Source: Karalla daura (lineage: Eukaryota > Chordata > Actinopteri > Chaetodontiformes > Leiognathidae). From it: DNA of 64,000 bases. The stretch covers positions 17,336,642-17,400,641 of the forward strand of contig CM055197.1 in NCBI GenBank assembly GCA_029224185.1. Direction: 5' to 3'. The translations under genes and the position numbers were made by a program. The notes beneath the pieces were generated by a model that did no database searches, was not told the DNA's origin, and was given only the letters and a program-made list of their open reading frames with translations. This document shows positions 1 to 11,932 of the stretch, one piece after another; the stretch's first letter is position 1, and every line of letters begins with the position of its first letter.

Positions 1-1360
1 TTCATTGGACTTTTTGAATGGTTTACATGAATAAATTAAGAGAAATGTATGTCTTGGATTTTGGATGTAAACATGCTGACATTTAAATCGGAGGTCAGGA
101 TTTGAACCTCATTTTCTTTGAAGCTCAAATCCATTGTGCTCGAGTATGGAGCCAATCTTTGTACCAGTGATGACTTTATAGCTTAGTAAATGACATAAAA
201 ATTTTTTAAAAAAAACTTGGGTGTTAGACCAATAAGTAGAAGCTTAAGAGCAAAGTAGAGAAAAGGTTGACATTTTTCATTATGACAATTCACCTCATTC
301 ATTCGCTACATTATTTCACAGTAAATTGCATAACCGTCTGCATCCAGTATTACCTCGTCACCCCACAACAAACGACTTTGCGTGAGATAATATTCAAAGC
401 TTAACCCTCAAAATAATTCGCCATCACAGAAGGATTTCGCCTGTAATAAGGGATTATACCACAGCTTCCTCCGCAGGATTTTTAAAGCCGTAAGCTGAAA
501 TGGCAACAAAGTTCTCCTGAAAAGAAGAATTACTCTGGTGTAATATAAGCAACGATAGATAGATAATTTACTGTTCCACTACCAGCAATCATCTCATTGT
601 GATCGCGGTTCAGGCAAAGACAGGCACTGAAATATTGCTTTGTTTCAGTTTTACATAAGCACTCCCAACAGAGTTGTGACAGTAAAAATTGGGTTTTTCT
701 TCGGCTGCTGGAGATTATTTCTATGTGGGCTTCAAAACATGAGACTTTTATTTCTCCATTTACCGACATTGCCTGTTAGGCCAATTAACCCAACCCCCCC
801 ACCTCCCCCCTCCGCCTGTATGCGCAATTTTCCGAGCACAGTGAGAAACCACTGGCTTTTCTCGGAGAGATACGACGTCTGCGGAATGAATGCCGCCGCC
901 GCCGCCGCTCTAAACTAGGTGGTCAAGGGACAAAAGACGAAATGCATTACATTTGCCCATACAGCGTGGAGTGCGTTGCATGGAGAATTACCTGCAACAA
1001 ATGGAAGCTCAGGCAGGAGTGGGAGAGATAAAGCGAGCGGGTGAAAATAGAGGAATGTGCTCGCAGTTTTTGCAGATTTGTTGTGGGCAATAGCCGGCCA
1101 TTATCTGGACAGCCAGGACGGTTTAGCACAGTGTGAGGAATGCTAAGGTGTGTGCCGCCGTGTGTAATTAACAGATAAAACTGTTGGTTCATTAAATGCA
1201 TACGCAGTGTCACGCATACACTATGCTGGTATTGATCTCCCGGACATCTCCACGCACCTCCCCACTCACCGGACTTCTGACACATTGCATCCATCACGGC
1301 ACCTACCTCCACCATATTTATAGAATTTTAATTAGCTCTGAGCGCAAGCCAACATCATTT

Positions 1361-1404
1361 TCTCTCTTCTCTCTCTCTCTCTCTCTCTCTCTCGCTCTCT
1401 CTCC
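1361..1404. repeat. (CT)n microsatellite
   Basis: A nearly pure CT dinucleotide run with one CG interruption, in otherwise unannotated sequence. Confidence 0.95.
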
Positions 1405-1894
1405 TTTTTTTTCTGCAAAAAACAGCCATGCATGGTAATAATGGTGTTCTCAGACAGAAGCAGTGGGCACTTGTATCAAGGACACAGCAAGAGGGAGCGA
1501 GAGCGCGGGCAGGACAAAAGGTTGACAGTTTAAAATGACAATGAAAAATGAAAGCAGAGGAGGAGAAAAAAACAGCATAACATGTGGAATGCAGGCTCTA
1601 ATGTCACCTTGGCATAATTTCAGTATGATTAAACGAGTTGCTCCAGCCGCTCCGCCGTGATGACAGTATCTGAGAAGAGTCAATACACAACTGAATCTGA
1701 ACTAGTTTGGTGCCAGGTTGTCATCTGCCGTGCACAAAGGCCATGAAGTTCATTCTACAAATAATGTGAATGAACTAGCTCATATACAGTATAGCGCTTT
1801 CCCAGACTTCATGACCACTCCAAGCACTTAACAAATACTCGCATTGATACAGAGGCAGAGGCTACATGGTACGTGCTCATTCAGTAGTTTTAAT

Positions 1895-2000
1895 CACTCG
1901 CACACATTCAAAAGAGGGTTGAACCACCAACCTCCTGACAAGTGCTGCAGCTGAGCCACAGATGTACAGATGTGACACTTGAGCAAGGCCATAAATGAAA
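1895..2000 (-). repeat. possible tRNA-derived SINE relic
   Basis: On the minus strand a 'ggctcag' stretch (box A-like) is followed about 30 bases later by 'ggttggtggttcaaccc' (box B-like). On the plus strand 'cttgagcaaggc' lies just beyond. All three resemble phrases common in teleost tRNA-derived SINEs, but they are rearranged and decayed. It could also be chance similarity. Confidence 0.35.
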
Positions 2001-5000
2001 AAGAGAAAGTTTGAAGTATAATAGTGATAACGCATAAAAAGAGTTGATGTAAGCACAGGAGATGAGAAGCACTGTCTACTTGGTTTCGCATACCCAAGGA
2101 ACAAGGAACTTCTGTGCTTTTATCCAGGTATCTGATCTCTGTGTGTTGATTGTTTTCAAACTGGCCTTAGTCACACACACTGAGAAAAAAAAGACAAACA
2201 CCGTGATGATAAGCTCAAAATTTCCATTACCAGCGATAAGAAGAAAAAGTCATACCCACATCACCGCATCGCTATGCAGCTTGTTGGCACCGTTAAGGCA
2301 GAGCGGCCTCACGCTCGGTGGTTTAGATAATGTAATCAGAGGCTCGGAGAATGTGACACAGACCGACTGTGATGTTGGGTCACAATCAAACACTCACCCG
2401 GACGGACAACAGAGATCAAAAACCTGTGTGCTTGTGTGCAGGGGAGGGCATATTACTAACCCCCACGTCCTGTGTGATCAACACACCCTGAAAAAAAATA
2501 AAGATGAAAAAGCCGGACTTGACTCACGAAAACACTCATTGCGTAAGTATGTTTAGCCAGATTTGCTCTCAGCTGGTCAGAGAGACGCTCCCCTGTATAT
2601 TCATCCCCCATCTCATGACTCACGGACCGCTGGTCTGTTTGGAGATAGCATTCACACGCTCGCTCACGGACGAACACACAGGCGGGCTATCGCACAACAC
2701 TCACTTAAGGGTGACCTAATTAAGCCTGAGGGTAGGTGTAATTACATGCAACCTTCATCCGACCCATTCTCCATTGTTATGGCTACTTGCAGCTTATGGA
2801 CTGAGTCAGTGTGCGTCCACGCCGCAGTCGCCCGGGGACTTTTCACTGCGTTAGCCCCATGAATCCACAGAGACACGCACATCACATGCAATTTCCTAAC
2901 ATTTAGGCCTCCGTGCAGCCTAAATATTCCCTTCGCTATTTAATGACATTTTATATAAGATCACATTAGAGGCTCTTTGGTTTGCCGGATGATGGCAAGT
3001 TATGAAATAATTATTCTGTTGAATAATTAAGGATTCCTTGTGTTTTCAGATGAGCAACATTTCCACGTGAGGCTATCTAGAGATTGAGATGTTTTCATCT
3101 AATTAAGCGCTTTGAAAAGCTGCATTGAGGTATCTGAGTGCTAAAAGCAGCAGCGCTATGGGATCCAAGGCCTTCCTTTTTCTGCTTGCAATAGTACCGG
3201 CCATTAGTCTCTAGATTAATGGGAACTGTTTTGCTTCATACATATACTTGGAATGCATGCAATGTTTTTCACAACATAACCCTTGAGCTGCATTAATAGA
3301 AGCAGTTTCCTCTGCAGTGCTCACAGTAAACAAGTGTTCCTTCTTTACCAAGCAGAACTTGGATCACGATGACAACTAGAAATTGCCTCTAAACAGTCTA
3401 AATTTGTTCAAAGTGGATTTCATGACTTGTGGACGATCACACTTAAGATGCAGTCGCACATGCGTTGTGAGGGCAGGGCATGCGCAGAAAATCTCTTTAA
3501 ATGCTGAAGCTTAATGGTGGGCAGCGGGCCAGCAGCAAACACCTATTGTGTTGTATTGCATTGTTCTAACTGACAGACTTATGCAAAATGGACTTGCATT
3601 GTATATGTAAAAAAGCCTTTGATTTCATCTTTAACCTGCAACAACGTATTTTATCACGACCGCAGCCACAAATACAACTGTTTGCCTAAAAAAAAAAAAA
3701 TCACCAATTATGGTTTGTTTTTGGGTCCAGAAAAAAAAGCTGCTTTTTTTATATCAAGCGTAACAGTATGAAGTTACTCCCATTTGATGTAATGATGCAT
3801 GCAAGCAAAGACTTGCACTGCTAAATATAAAAGCTAAAATGAAAGGACACAATTCCTCTCAGGAACCCGGCCATTTAGCCGGGATGGCTCCGTTTATAAC
3901 TTCCATGAGAGAGGGTCTAAATCGGGGGTGGTGCGATCAGTGTGAGCTACGGCGTAGGTGATGGAGGTCGCTGGTGTTATCACACGAGCAGTCATCTGTG
4001 GCGGCAATTTGCTGTAGGCCCTGTTGGTAATTAATCACAGGGCCTTGGTAATACATGCATTTGATCTAAAAAGGATTCAGCGCGCTGGACAGTGACCTCC
4101 AAAAGGCCAAACTCCCCAGGTGTTGGTCATCCTGCCTGACCTGTATTTGCAGGATGCGCGGTGGGGGCATCTCCGGTCAATACCGCCTAATCACTATGCA
4201 CATAGTGAAAGGGTCTGAGCCGGGGCTGAATTCAAATGCGTTTAAGATAGACATGACATAATTCTAGCAGGGCGATGGACGGAGTGACAATGAATTCTTA
4301 AAGATCATATTTGACACATTGCATCAGATATTATCGAGACTTTCCTCACAATAGCACAGAAATGTGCCGGAATGAGGTGGCAGGAAAAGCCGGGCTCCTG
4401 AAAAGAGAGCTCCCTCTTCCGCATGCCGAAGCTTTCCATACTGTTTGATAAGTTCCACACAGTGGTGATGAATTCTAAAGAAATACCAAACAATTCATCG
4501 GACACCGTCGGAATGGCTGATGATGGGGCTTTGATTTGACCTCTTGGCGGAGAGGATGAAAGGTTAGAGGAAGGGAATGACTGCAAAATGTACCTGCATT
4601 GATTTATCCTCTCGCGTCATTCCTTTACCTGCCACTCACGACAGATGTGAGTGATTCCTGGGATGTTGGGTTGGCGATCAATGAGGAGAACAGGGGTTGT
4701 TTTCTGTGGAATATCTAAGAAAAAAGAGGCTGTATCCTCATTTAAATGGAAAGGCGTAGCATGAGGTTTGCCTCAGAGGAAACAGAAACAGAAGTGGATT
4801 TGGCCTTTCACAAGACATAACCATGACAGAGTAAAAGAAAAAAAACGTGGCAAATAATTGCACTTGCTGTCCTTTTCAGATTACCTTTAGACAGAGATGG
4901 AAAGTGCAGCACAATATTTTACTCAAGGATGAGAAATTCTGCTGGAGGGAAAGCGGGGCTGGAGATATATGATGCTACTGTTGAATCAAAGAACACCTTC

Positions 5001-8000
5001 ACCTTTAGGCTACTATCGTCTCTAATGTTGATCCAGCACCACTTGCTCTAGAACTTCATGCCTCTGAGCCCTGATGTGCAAACCTACAAGGTTCATTAGA
5101 CTTCACCGCCCCCCAAAAAATAAAAAACAGCACAAAACTCAAGCAATTACACTCAAATGACCAGCAATGAATTTTAAAACGCTTTGCTGGTGCAACAAGC
5201 AATATTACACCACAGGAGCGAAGTAATTAACAGCGGAATAAAAGAAATGGTAGAGCGTAAGCAAAATAAAACTCCGAGCCTGCTGCAGCTGGAGGAGCAC
5301 ACGAAGCCGAGGCGGCCGCACCGTTAGGCATGCACAGCACGCAGCCTCGCCGGGCAGCAGAGCTTGCTGATGTCTCTGTAGCTGCTCTCACCTGTCTGAG
5401 CCTGGTGCTCTGCCCGCAAAGCCTTCAACAGTCTGCTCTCGGGTGAACTCTCTTTGCTTGACTAGTCTCACTTGGTATTATTCATACTCTAACCAGCCCA
5501 CTTGACCTCCCTGGCTTCTTTGTGCCGAGAGGCGCGGGTTGCGAGCGTTGAGCTGACTGAGGCTGCTGCCAGGCCACGGCTGCAGCAGAAGTCATCGGCT
5601 CGGTGGAAGGACCACTCGCAGTTGCTCAGCAGCCACCGAGAGCAGCTAAACTATTAGCATTTAGCATCCAGCCAGACTGATGCAACATCTAAAGGGGTGC
5701 CTCATTTGAAGTGAGAAGGCAGTGCCTCACATGCTTCTTTTACAAGTCCTTTTTTCAGTCTTTTTTTTTATGTATCGTCAGCTGAATATCTGCCTAACTA
5801 ATCTTTTCAGGTTTTCAAAAAAGGAGCAAAAAGATTTGTTTCAGCAGAGTCTTTTTATTTATACAACCATGGAAACTTCCACCAGATGTGTGAACAACTT
5901 TGGAAAATATTAAAAAAAGAAAGTCTTGCAGAGAATCGACTTGACGTTTTCTTTTTTTTCACTTTCAGTTCTGAAATGCTGCAAGGACTCTGATTGTCTG
6001 AGGGCATAGGCAATTATGCAGGGTGATGCGGCACCCAACAACTGAATTTGGCCACAAAATGACTTTGGCAGACATACTATTTGGCCGATGATATGAGAAT
6101 GTCATGGTCAGTACTTGCACCAATCTGGCACGCTTTCATGCTTACAGTAAATGGCAACCAGACATACATACAGTTCTACTGTTTACTAAGATCTGCGTGT
6201 TGAGTCCGTTCAGCCCTAGGTATGATTGTGAGAGTGTGAGAGATGTGTGTGTGTTGCGGTTGATCCAGAATATATTTCCTGCCTCTTGCCCTATGAGTGC
6301 TGGGATTGGCTATGGTGGACCCATAAAGCAGCATTAGAACATGAATAGTGTGATCCACAGTACTTCAGGCAAACTCTATGCCTTGAGTGTTGGGAATAGC
6401 AGCACGTCACTCAGACTTCACTTGCCTTGTTTGCTTTATGTGGCGTGCACTCTAGGAGCAGGAGTTAAAATGTTTGCGTTAAAAAACATGACAATGCTAC
6501 AATGAGGCGCAAAGGCCGCAGACTTAAAAGAGCTTTCTCTCTCAGTTCTACTCATCCTCCATACACAGAGCCCTCCCAGACGCACCGATGACAACCATGA
6601 CCGAGAGACGAAGACGTCGACGAGATTCAGACGGCCTCCCGCTGTTTCAGCGTTTCACTGGGGATGGAGATCTCTGTATAAACAATCTATAAACAGCAAT
6701 GTGGAAGCGCTTCTTTTCTTCTCTTCTTCCAGACACTACTACCACAGTCTACATGCTTGCGAGGGAACTGGGATCGCCATGGCATGTATACCGTGCAATA
6801 ACCGAATGAAGTTTCTCGCCAGACGCTACAGTTTTCAGTGCGCATGTCAAAACAGATCCACAAAAAGCATCATCTTCCACTATGATTCATTTTTCCTATC
6901 GATTATCCGATCCACAGACGCACTTAAATCAGGTCCGCGCTGATATCTAGCGCTTGGCTGCCAATTGTCTGGGCACGTAAGCCAAGCGAATGCAATGGAG
7001 CGCGGCAGATTTGTGCGATGCGGCGTCTTCCGAGCTCGCCGCATGAGATATGGGGTCAACTTCTGCGTTTTCCACAGCACACATCATCATCCGCTGGCCT
7101 GTTTGTGCTCCGCCCGTCCGTCCGCCATCCACCACCGCCACGCCGCCATCGCTGCTGTTGTGCACCGAGCCTCCAGATAGGAGCACGCTGATCCGAGCCT
7201 GACAGCAAATCAATAAATGTATTCCCCCAGCATCAGTGTTGGTGGATAGAAAAAAAAATGTCTTTTGAGCTCAGTCTTAGAACATGAAAGGCATCGACAT
7301 GTAAGAGGTGTCAGTGTGGTTTAACTTCCCCAGACTTTGGTATAAATAAACAACAAAGTGGTCACAGGGCTTAGTAAGAGATTTGCTGCTGTGCAGTATT
7401 GGATTTCAGGCAACCTCCACGGATATGTTTATTCAAAGATAATGAAGTCGTATTCTTAAGTGCCCTCTTATGCATGCAGTGTGTGCGTTTTGTGCACATT
7501 TTGTCAGCCAGCCTGTTCTGGTCTGTTTATATTTGCAGAATATAAGACAGAGGTACATATTTGTTCACAAAAAAAAAAATCCTCCAAGAAAAAGTATTTT
7601 CAAAGATATAACGATGTTTATAGTGAGCCCCATAAGCCTCATTTTTGATTTTTGAGTTTAAATGTTTACCCGTGGCTTAAAAACTTCCCAAGTATCCTCA
7701 TCAACATGCAAATTTTCTCGTTATGGCCATTGAGCTCAAAGGACTGAGGGGGCCGAGATTTCGGTGGCACGCCTCGGTGTGTGCGGTTTCAACCTTTAGC
7801 TCATCTTGTTTTGACACCTACAGTGTCAAAACACTCCCTGCAGTCAAATGTGCAGTGGGCCAATTAAATTCCTCACTAAGACTCTGTGGTTATCAGGGCA
7901 TAACCCCTTGTGTGAGAGTGCGTTTTGTAGTCTGCTGAAGTCTCTCCCCGCACCGGGCCAGGAGACAGGCGGCGAGGCAGCGGCGGTGGCGGCGGCAGCA

Positions 8001-8157
8001 GCAGCTCGCACAGAAGGAGGTCTGATCAGCCTTATAGATCTTCACTACGGGGGTCTCGCAATGGGAGCCCGAGTGAGGCTCCGTCTTTGTGTCGACTTAA
8101 TGCCTGACATCAATCCCCAAAATCAACTCGCAAACACCAACGTGAAGATTGTCTCAC

Positions 8158-8163
<6 letters not shown>

Positions 8164-8205
<42 letters not shown>
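8164..8205. repeat. (GT)n microsatellite
   Basis: About 21 uninterrupted GT units, ending in a short degenerate tail (gcgagtgtgtga). Confidence 0.95.
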
Positions 8206-8214
<9 letters not shown>

Positions 8215-9651
8215 AGGCACTCTGTCTGTCATCTTTAGGCTTTTAATCTACCTGTTTACCTCCCTCCCTCCCCTGCTCGTCAGCCTGTCTAACCCCGTCT
8301 ATCTCCTTCTTTCTACTCAGGCAACTCGCACTCTGCTGATCCCGGCATGTTCTGCTGTTAAATCCTCGCGGTTCGCCTGTTAAATTCGAGCAGCTGGTGA
8401 AACATGACAGTAAGATTTTGCAGAGGGCTCACTTTGATTATGATAACTACAGAGGAAAACACTTTGTCAGGTCCCGTTTTTCTTTTTTTTTTCCCCCCCT
8501 GTCCCTGTCAGATAAATGCAACGGGGCCACCACTGTGTTAATATGTGGTGCTTCTGACGAGCAGCAACGTCACACCGAGGCTCTGGCTCAGACAGAAACT
8601 CTTGTAACAGGCACTGTTTTTTTTTTTTTACTATTCTCTCAAGGCTTCCTGGCGACAACAACGGCCGTTTGAGATCGCAGTCACTCTCTGTAATCATTGT
8701 GTTTGCATCTGTTTCTTCCTTTTGTTCTTCATGCATCGCTGTACTCCGCTGTACAGCCGTTGCAGGAGGGATGTCAACGTCACACCAAGCGGCCCACCGA
8801 CAAGCTGTGAATTTCTCTGGGATCTCTGTCGAAGGCCCAAATGCAGAGCATGATAAGAGATAGTGTGAGCTTCCTCTGTGTTAACACTAATTATCGGGTA
8901 ACCATCTTCCGCAGCCAGAAATTACTTACATAATAATGTATATTAAATGGATACAGAAGCCCACACACAAAAAACACATAAACACCTAAAGCCAATGAAA
9001 CCTAAAGCCTCTGCAACTGATTTTCCTGCGATGTATATGAGCAGGATGCTCAGGAGAAAGTGTGGCTAAATTTTAGAGCATCCCGATCATGTCTTTGGTA
9101 TAATGGACGTGAAATAATCAGATAATGCAGATGCATCCCTCGGGTGGGGTCCCCCTAGAGGCCTGGAGGGCTACTGCAGTTTTTAGACAATACGCCTCGA
9201 TTCTCTCTTGCATTCATTTTGGGGTTTTGTGTTTTTTTAGCATTTGCAGCCTTTTTCTGTTGCATTTGTTTCAAGTGTGTTTGGATTGCATCTTTTCTGT
9301 CTTCACACCATCCTGTGCAGCTCTGGCACCCTGACCTCAGCTTTATCACATTGAAAACAAACACAATAGGAAATCTCAGAATCACTCCTAAACAGCGAGT
9401 TGATGTGGTCAGGAGGCATAGCTAAGGAGACGAATGCCCTCTGCAGTGGCCACCCTCAGCCATTTATGTGATCCTGTGGTGACTCTTTTTCCTCACCCTT
9501 CTGTTAGACTGCAGCAGCGAGTGCTGGATGCTAAAACACCGGTTTTATATTTACAGCGACTCAGTTGTCCATCGCTACTTTTTGTTGCTGTCTAATCCAT
9601 TGTGCTGTTTACTGTTTGGAGCAATTCATTCATCTTGACTGGCTTTATGCC

Positions 9652-9850
9652 TGAATATGTCATGGGGGTTTGCTGGAGGCTATCTCAGCACCCATACGGT
9701 GAGAGGCAGCAAATACAGGTTGCCATTCCATTGCAGGGCACACACATACGTTATTCACATTCAGGCTCACACCTGGGTGCACAATGGCATCTCCTGACAG
9801 CCTAAATAGTCAGACTTATGGACTGTGGGTGGGAAACCAGAACCTCCCAA
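9652..9850 (+). repeat. relic of teleost LINE/SINE 3' tail
   Basis: The stretch keeps, in order, phrases typical of the conserved 3' tail shared by fish L2/CR1-like LINEs and their SINEs. They are 'tgctggaggctatctcagc', 'gtgagaggca', 'ttgcagggcacacacata', 'ttcacattcaggctcacacc' and 'ggactgtgggtgggaaacc'. It is diverged, with small indels and no coding potential. The family assignment is from memory of the consensus and was not searched. Confidence 0.65.
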
Positions 9851-11918
9851 GTGATGCAACAATTATTGCGATTACAAAACGGCTTACAAATACAGTACGT
9901 TTATCCTCCCATTGTCCACACCTATGCTTTTTGAATGTGCCAAGACTTGTGTCACGATCTGTCTGTTAATGTAGCAATCCCATCAAAGTTACTAATCAAA
10001 TAACTGCATTGCTGGTCATCGCTAAAAACGGTATTATCCAAACAATCTGTAGTTATTGTTAGTGGTTATTTCTCTGAGGTAGCTCGCTCTCATGCTGCAC
10101 TCTAGACAAGTCAGAACTCAGATTTTTCCAATCCTCCTTTGGAAAAAGTCCATTGAAACCCCACCCAAAGTCAGAGCTGCAGGTTGGGAAACACTTTGTG
10201 GAAGGTTTGCGCTTTTTATTACTGTCGTTCGTCTGATTAAAAATGTTTGAGTGACAGTCACATATTATTTAAAAATATATGTGTCACACAATCACACAAA
10301 CAACCGAGTAAAAACATCCCCAATGAGATGAGAGAAAAGGTAAAATGGCAGGACCAAATTACTCACAAAGGGGTAAACAATATGGAGTCTGTTGAGCTGG
10401 CTCCAGGATTTAGCAGCTCTCAGCCCCGATCCACACCTTTGGCACCAGGAAGGTACTTGCCCCTCCAGCCACAGTAACTCCAAGACAAAAAGACAAGCGT
10501 AGAACAAGAGAAGAGTAATCCTTCATGTGCTCTCTGTGTGGAAGCGAGTAAACAGCTTCTTCCATCAAACCGTACACTAATGACTGTCTGTTTAGGTGTG
10601 GAGTGACTGCAAATGAAAGGAACCTGTGTGAGTGACAAACTAATGAGGTGAGAGAGTGGTTTGGGATGTCACAGTGTGCTGCACCAGCGCTACTCAAATG
10701 GCTGCATCTGAACTGATTGAAACGCCTCTGTTTGTGATCACATGGACTTATCATGGACTGAATCCGACGGGGGATGATGACATATTTATTCAATGCTTAC
10801 AAGGGGTCATTCCACTCATTAACCTTCCAGAGGGCACCATACTTCTGATCTGTGATAAGGTTGAGGTGTCGATGTGAAAATAATCAAATAATCACGAGTT
10901 ATGATAAAGTTGGTAAACATATTTATAAAAAGGCGAAAGAATTAAAACTGCACATGCATCCCGTGAAGCAAACATTAAAAAGATAAATGACAGATGACTG
11001 GAGAATGTGCGCGGGCACTCTGCTGTTAATTATTATGGATTTAATTGAATGGTTTAATTTACCATGTATGCACGTATTCTTTAGACTGTTTATCACTTGA
11101 ATCCTTTTGACTAATTAAGACACAGATGTCTCAGTGAGGCTTTCCACTGCTAAACAGATTTATCTAATTAATACGTACGCTCGCACATTTCAATTGAGTG
11201 TGAAGGATGTGGACGACAACTCAAGGAAGTAGTGCAACACTTCACGCAAGCAAAGTAACAAGTAATTGAAGCAGTCGATGGAGGTACGGCGCACTGTGCC
11301 ATCTGGAACTTTAGGAGTAGGTGTTATGAAATAACAACCACACTTCTGTAAAATCTGTCACCTCTTAATTACACTCTGTCTGCAGTAGCACAATCTTCAT
11401 AGAAAATAGCTTACTGACTTTATATCCTTTGTTGCCATTGTTCATAAAACAGACAAGAGCAGCACATTATCGCACTTTAAACTAAGTTGTGGTGATGTAA
11501 GGATCCTTTGGAGATGGTTAAATATTTGAGTTTTTAAAAGGAACCACGGCTGCACTCGGCCTTTCCTTATTAGACCACTATCACAAAAGAGATGGTGTCC
11601 AGCTCCTGTCTCACTTTAGTTGTAATGAGCACACAGGTGCAGCGAGAAGCCCCATCTTTCTGGATAAGTGACATGAAAAAATCAGATGAGGTGACTTGAG
11701 AATGTGTGATAACTGTACAGCCGGGGAGTGTGTTGCCTCATCAAAGCGAGATGAAGCTGCCCCGCCGCAAATTGTCACATCACTTCACTTTAACTGGGCT
11801 GTCGGGCCTCCACAGCTTAATTGAAGTGATTTCAGGTGTTAAGTTACACACCTGACAGACAGGGGAAGTGTCATGACTGCGATCGGCCACCTTCTATTAA
11901 TACTCGCCCTCACAGCCA

Positions 11919-11932
11919 CCCCCCCCCCCCCC
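11919..11932. repeat. poly-C run
   Basis: Fourteen consecutive C, interrupted only at the flanks. Confidence 0.95.

Noticed and set aside
5290..5640. GC-rich stretch that looked exon-like
   Set aside because: No frame stays open with family resemblance and no paired splice sites keep phase.
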